Source: JAFIFT01 sp020051095 (GTDB taxonomy: Bacteria; Pseudomonadota; Gammaproteobacteria; Legionellales; Legionellaceae). From it: 64,000 nucleotides of DNA. The stretch spans positions 124,001-188,000 of the forward strand of contig NZ_CAXMZT010000004.1 of the NCBI RefSeq assembly GCF_964199965.1, in the 5' to 3' direction. Numbering within the stretch: the stretch's first letter is position 1; each line of letters opens with the position of its first letter. The translations under genes were made by a program, and so were the position numbers. The notes beneath the pieces are model-generated. The model was not told the DNA's origin. It did not search any database and saw only the letters and a list, made by a program, of their open reading frames with translations. Shown piece by piece: positions 16,255-24,579 of this stretch.

Positions 16255-17713
16255 CACCCCTTCTTTTCTTGAGAAGCAACGACAACACCTTGAGCGCTAT
16301 CAATTTCAAATCAAGGTATCCGAACAAGGGCGGGTGGTTTCTGTTGGAGATGGGATTATCTGGATTAAGGGCTTACCAGGGGCTGCCATTGATGAAATTC
16401 TTATTTCAGAGGATGAGTGCTGTATCGCCATGGTGTTCCATCTCACTCAAGATCTAGTTGGCGCTGTGATGCTAGTACAAACCAAAAAATTAAAGGCAGG
16501 CACCCCTATTTTCCCTCTGAAACGCGTATTGAGTATTCCAGTAGGCGATAAACTGCTTGGGCGAGTGATTGATCCTCTAGGCCATCCATTAGACGGCGGT
16601 GAGACTCCTCCCTGTGAGGAGCAAGGATTACTGGATAGGTTGTCCCCACCTATTCTTCACCGCGACTTTGTGAATCGGCCATTGTACACAGGAAATAAGA
16701 TGCTTGATAATCTAATTCCCATTGGAAAAGGGCAAAGGGAGTTACTGATTGGGGATAATGGGCTTGGTAAAAGTGCTTTGGCCCTTGACATTGTGATGAA
16801 TCAAAAAGATAAAAAAGTGTATTGTGTCTATGTATTGATTGGCCAAAAACGTTCCACAGTGAGCGCTACCATACAATTATTAAAAAAAGCCAACGCCTTG
16901 GACTATACGACTGTTGTGGTGGCCCAAGCGACGGCCTTACCAGGATTACTTTATCTGGCTCCTTTTGCAGGGTGCGCCATTGCCGAGCACTGGATGAACA
17001 AGGGCTTAGATACCCTGGTGGTCTATGATGATTTGAGTGCTCATGCCAATAGTTATCGTGAACTGTCCCTTTTACTGCGTAGACCTCCTGGACGTGAGGC
17101 ATTTCCTGCAGACATTTTTTATCTGCATTCCCGTTTATTAGAACGTTCCACCTGTCTTTCCCCGGCTCTGGGCGGCGGCAGTATGACGGCGTTGCCTATT
17201 ATTGAAACCAAAGAAGGTGAAATGGCCACTTATATTCCAACGAATCTCATCTCCATCACTGATGGGCAAATCTTTTTTGATGAATCCTTATTCTCTTCTG
17301 GATTTCTTCCCGCCATTGATATCACCAAATCGGTCTCACGAGTCGGTGGTAAAGCGCAGCATCCACAAATTAAAAAAGAATCCGGTCGAATGAAACTTGA
17401 TTACCTGCAATTTCTTGATTTGGAACTGTTCACCCGCTTTGGGGCGAAACTGGATGCAAAAATGCAAAAGCAGATTCAAAAAGGGAGAATTTTAAGAGAA
17501 ATTCTAAAACAAGAACGTTTTTCACCACTACCCATTGAATTTCAACTGGCATGGCTAATTGCTTACAATGAGGGTTTCTTTGACGAATTGAATTTAGAAG
17601 ACATCCCCAAAATGCTCAAAAAAATAGAGGAAGAAATAAAACAGAGCACTTTATCCTTGGGAAACCCACGAGAACAATGGGAAAAAGCGATAAAAGAATG
17701 GCTAATGGCATAG
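16241..17713 (+). CDS. atpA: N-ATPase alpha subunit
   Basis: 490-residue F1 alpha subunit. The P-loop is GDNGLGKS at about 171-178, where the common housekeeping form is GDRQTGKT. Other landmarks are YDDLSAHANSYRELSLLLRRPPGREAFP-type residues near 263-290 and the LSPALGGGSMTALP region. The C-terminal domain is present and complete. The non-canonical P-loop is in line with N-ATPase membership. Start overlaps the end of atpF. Confidence 0.95.
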   Translation: MNWSNTPSFLEKQRQHLERYQFQIKVSEQGRVVSVGDGIIWIKGLPGAAIDEILISEDECCIAMVFHLTQDLVGAVMLVQTKKLKAGTPIFPLKRVLSIPVGDKLLGRVIDPLGHPLDGGETPPCEEQGLLDRLSPPILHRDFVNRPLYTGNKMLDNLIPIGKGQRELLIGDNGLGKSALALDIVMNQKDKKVYCVYVLIGQKRSTVSATIQLLKKANALDYTTVVVAQATALPGLLYLAPFAGCAIAEHWMNKGLDTLVVYDDLSAHANSYRELSLLLRRPPGREAFPADIFYLHSRLLERSTCLSPALGGGSMTALPIIETKEGEMATYIPTNLISITDGQIFFDESLFSSGFLPAIDITKSVSRVGGKAQHPQIKKESGRMKLDYLQFLDLELFTRFGAKLDAKMQKQIQKGRILREILKQERFSPLPIEFQLAWLIAYNEGFFDELNLEDIPKMLKKIEEEIKQSTLSLGNPREQWEKAIKEWLMA

Positions 17714-17770
17714 AACGGACTCATTATCCATTCCAAAGCAATGAGTATCACTTAATACCCGGATGGTATC

Positions 17771-18640
17771 ATGACGAAACGAACCAAACTCAAAGAACAT
17801 GTTCATACTTTAGAAGAAATTGGCCACATTATGACGGCCATGAAAAATCTTTCTTTCATTGAACTGCGCAAAATCACTCAATGTCTTTCCATGCAGAACA
17901 ACGTCATTAAAACCATTAGTGAGGTGAGTCATGATTTTTTAAGTTTCTATCCCATGCCCCCCATGAATCAACAAGAAAATCCTCCCTTAGTTTCTATTCT
18001 TATTGGCTCAGAACGCGGCTTTTGTGGTTCTTTTAATGATAATGTGCTTCATCAGTTAGACGCGCACAAAGAGCAACATGCTGAATTGGGACCAGCACTC
18101 ATTCTTGTAGGGCATAAACTGGCATTAAAAATGCCTAATGACCCTCGTGTCATAGCAACACTCGAGGGACCCAATGCCATTGAAGAAATCCCGGACGTGA
18201 TTTCAAACGTGTTACAAACATTAGAAAAAGCCTTATTGCAAAGAAATAAGACATGGCATTCTTGGCAATGGACTATTCTCTTCAATGAGGAAGAGCACAA
18301 TCACATTCAAGTAAAAACCTGGCAGCCCTTTAAAGAATTGGATACAAATCCTGTGCCTCCTTTTTCTGTGCCACCCGTTTTGAATGCATCCAAAGACCAG
18401 TTTTTTTCTGACTTGGTGGAGCATTATTTACTGGCCATGTGTTATTCGATTTTTTATCAATCGTTTTTTGCGGAAAATCATCAACGACTGTTTCATTTAA
18501 ACCAGGCATTAGATCGCTTGGAAAATAAAAAAAATGCATTAAACCATCATTTCAATTTACTGCGCCAAGAAGAAATTACCGAAGAAATTCAGAATATTGT
18601 ACAAAGCGCCGAAGCGATTATTGGTCATGAGCTCACATAG
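17771..18640 (+). CDS. atpG: N-ATPase gamma subunit
   Basis: Central stalk subunit, 289 residues. The N-terminal helix keeps the family pattern (LEEIGHIMTAMKNLSFIELRK), followed by LIGSERGFCGSFNDNVL, which is the conserved G-L-C-G-x-x-N region. The C-terminal helix (RLENKKNALNHHFNLLRQEEITEEIQNIV) would insert into the alpha/beta core. It is last in the operon and separated from atpA by 57 bases, the only noticeable gap. No terminator with a T run was seen after it; the next genes run in the same direction 210 bases on. Confidence 0.92.
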   Translation: MTKRTKLKEHVHTLEEIGHIMTAMKNLSFIELRKITQCLSMQNNVIKTISEVSHDFLSFYPMPPMNQQENPPLVSILIGSERGFCGSFNDNVLHQLDAHKEQHAELGPALILVGHKLALKMPNDPRVIATLEGPNAIEEIPDVISNVLQTLEKALLQRNKTWHSWQWTILFNEEEHNHIQVKTWQPFKELDTNPVPPFSVPPVLNASKDQFFSDLVEHYLLAMCYSIFYQSFFAENHQRLFHLNQALDRLENKKNALNHHFNLLRQEEITEEIQNIVQSAEAIIGHELT

Positions 18641-18853
18641 AAAGACAAGGTAAACTATAATATACTGATTGGACTGGGTTTCTAATCAATGAAATGAATT
18701 TTCTATAAATTCGTAGTCATCCCTTTCGAGTGATTGGAAATCGGTTACAGAATAGTGAATAAACTCATATGAGGCGGGAAAACACTCGTGCAGACTGCTC
18801 CACTTTAACCATTTTTTGAATCGTCATGTTAAGTGAGCTTTTGGAGAGAAAGG

Positions 18854-20737
18854 ATGCTGTTTCAATACACTAAAAAGTTTACCTTACTTCGATGGGTTCG
18901 AACATTATCCATTTCTTTCCTGTTGGCGATGGCCTCTGTTTCCTTTGCACAACCCACAGCGGATGAGCATGCCGCACATCATCCAGGAAAAAAGGAGAAA
19001 GAAGGCGAGGGAATGAGTGGCATGATGAAAAATATAGGGACTCCCTCTAAGGAGCTTTACCCCTCTTTAATGAGTTTACCCACATTATCCCCTGAAAAAC
19101 GCCTTGAAATTCAACAAAAGGCACACCAGCGCATCACCTCCGGCATGGCGCTCATGAAAAGTGGGCTTAACGAGCTTTTGTTGGCATCCAGCACTAACAA
19201 TTACGCTAAAATGCAGGAAGCTTTAGAGAAATTACGAGAAGGGATTGCGCAATATGAGAGTGCACTGGCCGCACTTCGCGCCCTTTCTGAAGGAAAAAAT
19301 CCAAGCGACATCGCCTTGCAGTGGTTTAAACGAGAAATGAATCTTCTTCCAAGTAGTCCGCAAGCCGAGAGTGTCTTAGGTGGTCCTTTTTTTCATTTAA
19401 CGATTATCGCTCTATTTGCTCTGTTTTTTTTGGTCATGATTTGGATGTATTTTTTCAAAATGAGAAGAGCTGCTGCTCTGCTCGATCGCTTAACCAAACA
19501 AAATGCGGCTGTATCTTCAGAGACATCACCCCAATTCTCAAAAGCACCTGAACCAACCCCTTCTTTAACATCAGTAGAGCCCATTAAATCCTCCCAAGTT
19601 TCTAAAGTACCATCAGAAACTGCCCCAACTACGCCTCCTACCTGCCCCGCGCATAAATGCCCAGTCCCAAAATTTCCAGTCATGCGATCGCTCACCGAAC
19701 CGGAAGAGAAATGGGAAGGACAACTTCGTGTTTGCCGTATCTTTCAAGAAGCACCGGGAATCAAAACGTATCATTTGGCATCAACCCATGAGGTGGCTTT
19801 GCCATTTACCTATTATCCTGGCCAGTTCATTACGCTCACCGCCTTAATTAATGGTAAAACCGTAAGACGCAGTTACACCATGGCGTCCACCCCAACCCAA
19901 TTGCATTATTGTGCCATCACGGTCAAGCGGGAAGAACAAGGCTTGTTTTCCCGTTATTTGCATGACGAAATTAAGGAAGGGGATTTACTGGAGGTGATGG
20001 GACCTAATGGTAAATTCACTTTTACTGGGGAAGAGGCAAAGAGCATTGTACTGATTTGTGGCGGGGTCGGCATTACCCCCATGATGAGTATCATCCGCTA
20101 TCTCACCGATATTGGATGGCACAATGACATTTATTTGCTGTACTGTTGTCGCACGACGAGTGAGTTTCTTTTTCGCGAAGAATTAGAGCAACTTCAAGAA
20201 AGATACCTGAATCTCCATGTGTATGCCTCGATGCTGCGTTCAGAGGGAGCCGTTTGGATGGGGTTACAAGGCCTATTTACCAAGAACATCATCAGCCATC
20301 TTGTCCCTGATATTGCCTCTCATCGTATCCACGTTTGTGGTCCTCCTGCGATGATGGAAGCTATCCTTGGTATCTTAAAAGAGCTTAACGTGCCCGCTGA
20401 TTTGATTCTAACAGAAGCATTTGGACCGGAAAAGAAACCAGAAATAGTCCAAGAAGACTTCATCAAAGCCGATACCCGTGCGATGGTTTCGTTTCGGAAA
20501 TCCGAAAAAATGGTTCCAATTCTGCCGGACCGTACCCTTCTTGAAATCGCTGAAGCCAATGGGATAGCGATTGATAATGCGTGCCGAACCGGGCAATGTG
20601 GGTTATGTAAAGTGAAATTGCTGTCGGGGGAAGTGACCATGGCTTGTGAAGATGCGCTTTCCAAGGAAGACAAACAACAGGGACTTATCTTAGCCTGTCA
20701 GGCCAAAGCGACTCAAAACATTGAGGTGGATGCTTAA
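18854..20737 (+). CDS. Membrane-anchored FAD/NAD(P)H oxidoreductase with C-terminal [2Fe-2S] ferredoxin domain
   Basis: About 627 residues from the ATG at 18854 (GGAG 7 bases upstream; a TTG at 18833 is less likely). Order of parts: signal peptide (to about residue 32), a helical periplasmic region with His and Met (HAAHHPGKK, MSGMMKN), one membrane helix at about 180-201, a Pro/Thr linker with CPAHKCPVP, an FNR-type flavin domain (FAD motif RRSYTMAS, NAD motif CGGVGITPM, CGPPAMM), and a plant-type ferredoxin (CRTGQCGLC plus a later Cys). The reductase half should face the cytoplasm and take electrons from NAD(P)H. Its stop overlaps the start of the b-cytochrome gene (TAATG). Confidence 0.9.
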   Translation: MLFQYTKKFTLLRWVRTLSISFLLAMASVSFAQPTADEHAAHHPGKKEKEGEGMSGMMKNIGTPSKELYPSLMSLPTLSPEKRLEIQQKAHQRITSGMALMKSGLNELLLASSTNNYAKMQEALEKLREGIAQYESALAALRALSEGKNPSDIALQWFKREMNLLPSSPQAESVLGGPFFHLTIIALFALFFLVMIWMYFFKMRRAAALLDRLTKQNAAVSSETSPQFSKAPEPTPSLTSVEPIKSSQVSKVPSETAPTTPPTCPAHKCPVPKFPVMRSLTEPEEKWEGQLRVCRIFQEAPGIKTYHLASTHEVALPFTYYPGQFITLTALINGKTVRRSYTMASTPTQLHYCAITVKREEQGLFSRYLHDEIKEGDLLEVMGPNGKFTFTGEEAKSIVLICGGVGITPMMSIIRYLTDIGWHNDIYLLYCCRTTSEFLFREELEQLQERYLNLHVYASMLRSEGAVWMGLQGLFTKNIISHLVPDIASHRIHVCGPPAMMEAILGILKELNVPADLILTEAFGPEKKPEIVQEDFIKADTRAMVSFRKSEKMVPILPDRTLLEIAEANGIAIDNACRTGQCGLCKVKLLSGEVTMACEDALSKEDKQQGLILACQAKATQNIEVDA

Positions 20738-21498
20738 TGAATTCGCAAGGACGTATGATGGTTTTGGGGTTAGTACTTCTAATGCTTATCACATGGCTAG
20801 GCTTTGCCGTCCATACGTCTTCTCGTTTTGCCGGGAGTTTTTGGGGTGGTGTGTTTGGCGTGAGTGGCTCGATATTGATGCTGATTCCGCTCCTCTACCT
20901 CTTTGTTAAACGCATTTCATTTTTGAAAAATTGGGTCACACACTATGTGTCCATGAATACCCTGTTGTCATGGCATATTTACGCAGGCATTATCGGCTCT
21001 ATTTTAGTCTTGATTCATACCGGGCATAAATTTAATAGCGCTTTAGGTATTGCTTTGACTGCTATGACGCTCATTGTCACGCTCAGTGGTTTTATTGGCC
21101 GTTATCTCATGGGCTTTATGACTCAGGAAATCGATGAAAAAAAGACAATCCTCTTGGGATTACAACAGCAATACCAAATCGTGGCTCAAGAATTACAAGC
21201 AAGCGCACACTCCAAGCAAAACATCGGGAAATTACATCTTATGACAGCTCGCTTTCTTTCCTGGCTGCTTGAAGACACCGCACTGGATGGTCAGTTAATC
21301 AAGTCGGCAGAAGTACGCGCTTTGTGTTTAGCAGATGCCATCTCCGAACTGGAATACGCCATTCGTTTTCACGAGCACTTCAAACGCCTGTTTCAAAAAT
21401 GGTTAACCTGTCACATTATTACAGCACTGGTATTGTACATTCTGCTGGGTCTGCACGTGTGGTCTGGAATTTATTTTGGATTAAGGTGGTTTCAATGA
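20737..21498 (+). CDS. Ferric-reductase-like transmembrane b-type cytochrome
   Basis: 253 residues with about five membrane helices. Two helices each carry a His-x13-His pair, H80/H94 (WHIYAGIIGSILVLIH) and H226/H240 (CHIITALVLYILLGLH), the arrangement that holds two stacked b haems in ferric-reductase-type proteins. Between them is a charged helical insertion of about 95 residues (125-220) that should be cytoplasmic. It is coupled at both ends, starting on the stop of the flavin reductase and ending with an ATGA overlap with the cytochrome c gene. Role: electron transfer from the cytoplasmic reductase across the membrane (inference). Confidence 0.82.
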   Translation: MNSQGRMMVLGLVLLMLITWLGFAVHTSSRFAGSFWGGVFGVSGSILMLIPLLYLFVKRISFLKNWVTHYVSMNTLLSWHIYAGIIGSILVLIHTGHKFNSALGIALTAMTLIVTLSGFIGRYLMGFMTQEIDEKKTILLGLQQQYQIVAQELQASAHSKQNIGKLHLMTARFLSWLLEDTALDGQLIKSAEVRALCLADAISELEYAIRFHEHFKRLFQKWLTCHIITALVLYILLGLHVWSGIYFGLRWFQ

Positions 21499-22316
21499 AA
21501 CTGAGATGGGCTACACTCACTGCCCTTACCGTAATCGCGACACTGTCGTTTATGGTCTATTATCTGTCTTCTCATGGAGATGAGGTGAGCAGTTTGACTC
21601 ACTTGGCCGAGTGGCAAAGAATGGCAAGCCCCGGAGAACTTTCCAAAGCCCACTCGTTTTTAAGTCACAACTGCACTGCGTGTCATACGCCCGTGAAAGG
21701 AGTTGAGGCCGTGAACTGTATTGCCTGCCATGCCAACAACGAATCTCTGTTAAAACGCCAACCGACCTCCTTTCATGCCAACATAGGCAGTTGTGTTGAA
21801 TGTCATAGAGAGCACCAGGGCAGAACAGCACGTATCACCCAGATGGATCACAATGCTTTGGTTTCGTTAGGACTTCAGCAACTTCGTGTCTTTTCAAATG
21901 CAAATGATGAAGAAGAACAGTTGATTATTAATCAGGTGACGCTCTTTTTAGCGCAGAATGAGTCCAATAGGCCAACCGTATTGGTCAACCCCCATTTATC
22001 ACCTCAAGAACTGACTTTACGCTGTGCCTCTTGCCATCAAAACAAAGACAAGCACTTTAAGTTATTTGGTGATGATTGTTCTGCTTGTCATGAAACGGCT
22101 CATTGGAGCATCCCTGAATTCAGACACCCATCCCCACGTTCAATGGATTGTGCTCAATGCCATCAAGCGCCACCCAGTCATTATATGGAACATTTTAATA
22201 TGATTTCAAAAAAAGTGGCTCATGAGCATGAAGCCCGTGTCGATCAATGTTTCCTTTGCCACCAAACCACGTTGTGGACTGATATTAAAGGAGTTGGGTT
22301 TTATAAGCATCATTGA
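21495..22316 (+). CDS. Periplasmic seven-haem c-type cytochrome
   Basis: 273 residues from the ATG at 21495 (AAGGTGG upstream and ATGA overlap with the b-cytochrome gene; the open frame upstream lies inside that gene). One N-terminal signal anchor (LTALTVIATLSFMVYYL) is followed by seven CxxCH haem sites at residues 60, 75, 100, 177, 195, 219 and 252. Other histidines (for example 94, 107, 119, 187, 203, 211, 233, 243) could be the distal ligands. The layout is of class III/octahaem-like multihaem cytochromes, but I know no exact named family. It probably accepts electrons from the b cytochrome. The final acceptor is unknown. Confidence 0.88.
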   Translation: MKLRWATLTALTVIATLSFMVYYLSSHGDEVSSLTHLAEWQRMASPGELSKAHSFLSHNCTACHTPVKGVEAVNCIACHANNESLLKRQPTSFHANIGSCVECHREHQGRTARITQMDHNALVSLGLQQLRVFSNANDEEEQLIINQVTLFLAQNESNRPTVLVNPHLSPQELTLRCASCHQNKDKHFKLFGDDCSACHETAHWSIPEFRHPSPRSMDCAQCHQAPPSHYMEHFNMISKKVAHEHEARVDQCFLCHQTTLWTDIKGVGFYKHH

Positions 22317-22382
22317 GAGACTTTTTCTCTACATCGGAAAATTTATAAGTGCCGTAACAATTTATTATGGCATTTACCAGGA

Positions 22383-22883
22383 CTATTGATTAGATGCCGG
22401 TTTCTGCATCGGTATTTGATGTTGCATCAACAGAGGCATACCAGCAGGCGTTTGAATATATCCTTTATGCCAATACACAGTGGCATAATAAGCACTACAA
22501 ATCATTCCTAAAATCGCAAAGAGAACGATGAGCCAACCAAAAACTTTTGCCAACGAAATACCGAAACCTTCGTGACGTGAAGTCCAGACAACCAAAATAA
22601 TACCCAATGCTATTGCAATAAGAGACAACATCTGAGCCACATGAAATAAGAATGCTTCACCTGACATCATTGGCATCTGGAAATAGCCTGCATACCAGTA
22701 TTTAATCGCATAATAAGTACTGCATAGCTCCCCTAGAATCCCGATAATGACAATCAACCATCCAAATATTTTGGCTAATCCAATACTTTTTCCTTCATTA
22801 CGTAATGCCCAGACGACCAACATGATTCCAAGCGCTATTGCGATAAGGCCGAGCATCTCGGCACTGTGAAACATAAACATCAT
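22383..22883 (-). CDS. Internally duplicated small membrane protein
   Basis: 166 residues made of two homologous halves of about 75 residues. Each begins FHxAxMLxLIAIALGIxLVVW, then LAKxFGWLIVxxxILGxxCSxYYAxxYWxxGY. Each half has two membrane helices, four in all, and a conserved Cys after the second. The tail is Gln/Pro/Met-rich (LLMQHQIPMQKP). The start at 22883 has GGAGGT 5 bases before it and overlaps the stop of the upstream methyltransferase gene. I do not recognise a named family. With its neighbours it forms a leftward set of three membrane proteins beside copper genes. Confidence 0.75.
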   Translation of the reverse strand: MMFMFHSAEMLGLIAIALGIMLVVWALRNEGKSIGLAKIFGWLIVIIGILGELCSTYYAIKYWYAGYFQMPMMSGEAFLFHVAQMLSLIAIALGIILVVWTSRHEGFGISLAKVFGWLIVLFAILGMICSAYYATVYWHKGYIQTPAGMPLLMQHQIPMQKPASNQ

Positions 22884-23545
22884 GATGCACCTCCTTTGCT
22901 GTCTTGTTGTTTATTAATACGAGGTATAAACCCAGGAGTAACCGCAGCATAGTGTTTATATTCCTCACCAAATTCAGCCAAGACCTCTTTTTCTTCTCTA
23001 CGCGCGAGACGAACATACATATAAACCAATATGGGAAACATGATTAAGGTCAGAATGGTTGGCCATTGCAATAAAAAACCAATCATCACCAAAATAAACC
23101 CATCGTATTGCGGATGACGAATTTTGGCATACAACCCGCTGGTTGCAAGTTGATGCGCCTTTTGAGCACGATAAAGAGTACCCCAGGCTGATGCAATCAT
23201 CCAAAGACCGCCGATAATGAAGACAAAACTTAAGATATGAAAGACATCAAAATGGGGATCACCTTTCAAGCCAAGCAGGGTATGGAGTAAATGGCCACTG
23301 TCATGACCATATAAATCCATTCCAGGATAATATTTAGAAAGCCATCCTGACAGTAAATAAATGGTTAAAGGAAAACCATACATTTCGGTAAAATAAGCGA
23401 TGACAAACGCAGAAAAAGCACCAAAGGCGCGCCAATCTCGCCTTGTCTTAAACGTGGTGGTAAAACTGTACGCAAACAAAATGAAAATAGCCGAATTGAC
23501 AATGACCAATAACCACAAACCATAGGCATACGAAGTATGTTCCAT
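22880..23545 (-). CDS. Isoprenylcysteine carboxyl methyltransferase (ICMT/NnrU)-like membrane protein
   Basis: 221 residues with about five to six helices. The SAM-binding signature of the ICMT/PEMT family is visible late in the protein (SGLYAKIRHPQYDGFIL, then RREEKEVLAEFGEEYKHYAAVTPGFIP). In bacteria such proteins have no prenylated substrate and their roles are unclear. Similar genes turn up in copper and metal islands, which fits this site (recollection). It is the middle gene of the leftward trio, with 5 bases to the DUF2933 gene before it and a 4-base overlap with the duplicated membrane protein after it. Confidence 0.82.
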   Translation of the reverse strand: MEHTSYAYGLWLLVIVNSAIFILFAYSFTTTFKTRRDWRAFGAFSAFVIAYFTEMYGFPLTIYLLSGWLSKYYPGMDLYGHDSGHLLHTLLGLKGDPHFDVFHILSFVFIIGGLWMIASAWGTLYRAQKAHQLATSGLYAKIRHPQYDGFILVMIGFLLQWPTILTLIMFPILVYMYVRLARREEKEVLAEFGEEYKHYAAVTPGFIPRINKQQDSKGGAS

Positions 23546-23550
23546 TTCGA

Positions 23551-23844
23551 TTAGTCCTTATTCTCAGACGAGTCGTCCTCATTATCAGACTTATGATGAT
23601 GCTCCTCTTCATGACCTCCATGTCCTCTATGCATAAACAGATGCATTAGTGGACAGAGTAAGACTAACAGCAAAAAAGGCGAAGCCCCAAGAAAACTCGC
23701 AATGTGAGCACCATGCTCTACAATCAAGAAATAGCCAATAATCCCAATAATGATGATGGCCACCATACCAGAAGGAGAACTCCAAAAGTGCATCTCTTTT
23801 TGTGGTTTTGATGACTGTGGGTGATGCCTAGGTTCAGGCGACAT
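23551..23844 (-). CDS. DUF2933 small membrane protein with His-rich tail
   Basis: 97 residues from the ATG at 23844, which has AAGGAGG 8 bases upstream; the frame is open to 23865. Two hydrophobic helices (MVAIIIIGIIGYFLIV and FLLLVLLCPLMHLFM) are followed by HRGHGGHEEEHHHKSDNED. The CPLMHLFMHRGHGGH motif is that of the DUF2933 family, often found near copper or mercury resistance genes. The Cys/Met/His cluster suggests metal contact, but no function is established. It is the first gene of the leftward trio. Confidence 0.82.
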   Translation of the reverse strand: MSPEPRHHPQSSKPQKEMHFWSSPSGMVAIIIIGIIGYFLIVEHGAHIASFLGASPFLLLVLLCPLMHLFMHRGHGGHEEEHHHKSDNEDDSSENKD

Positions 23845-24038
23845 GATGTGCCCTCCTTTGCTCATTAATTCTTATTAGTATAGTCCATCCTGATAAAAGA
23901 TTGCGCCAGTAAAGTATCACCCATATATTGTTCAAATTTCGAACTAAAGTGCTATCTTGTCTATACTTAGATTGATAAGTATTGGATTTAGACTAGCTTA
24001 GAAATAACGCTATCACATCCTTTACAAGGAGCGGCAAT

Positions 24039-24353
24039 ATGTGGACTTTAAAGACGTTGAAGCGGTTTGTTGCTGTAGCCGCTTTGATAGGCTCAACTGC
24101 TGTAGCTGCTGCTTTTGATACCTCAGTCAAAAATGATTCCCAATTAGGTTCTATGATATTGGCTGCCAGTGTCCATCATCCACCTCATTGGACACCTCAT
24201 GGTGGACATGGTAAGTGGCATTGGGATGGACATAGATGGCATTGGATTCAATACCACTACAAGTGGCATCATAACTGGCATCACGGTGGACAAGGTGGAC
24301 ACGGCTGGCAAGGCGGGCATGGCTGGCAAGGCGGGCATGGCAGCGGACATTAA
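24039..24353 (+). CDS. Secreted His/Trp/Gly-rich protein
   Basis: 104 residues with a signal peptide (FVAVAALIGSTAVAAA) and a mature part that carries 17 histidines, many as WH, HW, HH or GGH, and ends in repeats of GWQGGH. AAGGAG lies 7 bases before the ATG. Composition suggests a periplasmic binder of Cu, Zn or Ni, as in Hpn-like or histidine-rich buffers, but there is no sequence match that I know. It is divergent from the DUF2933 trio, with about 190 bases between, so the two may share a control region. Confidence 0.72.
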   Translation: MWTLKTLKRFVAVAALIGSTAVAAAFDTSVKNDSQLGSMILAASVHHPPHWTPHGGHGKWHWDGHRWHWIQYHYKWHHNWHHGGQGGHGWQGGHGWQGGHGSGH

Positions 24354-24579
24354 GAAGAAGGGAGCTCATTCTCTTGATGCGTGGTACTGTATTAACATGT
24401 TGTTAAGAGGTTTTTTGTGCCAAATATATTCAGTCAGGTAAATCAGTCACCGTCATAAAGACGTGGGGAAGGACCTTCTAATCTTTGGGGAGAGTAAGCC
24501 TAATACCCCAATCAACACCAATAATAGGACAATGAGCCCCAGTAAGAAGAGGCATGAAATTCAAGCAGGATAACTCTCC

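Noticed and set aside
24144..24369. Minus-strand and alternative-frame ORFs over the His-rich gene at 24039
   Set aside because: Low-complexity DNA stays open in several frames. Only the plus frame with AAGGAG and a signal peptide is credible.
24470..24579. Minus-strand hydrophobic frame reading LLGLIVLLLVLIGVLGLLSPK just after gdh
   Set aside because: It looks like a small membrane protein but has no start codon in frame, so it may be a relic or chance.
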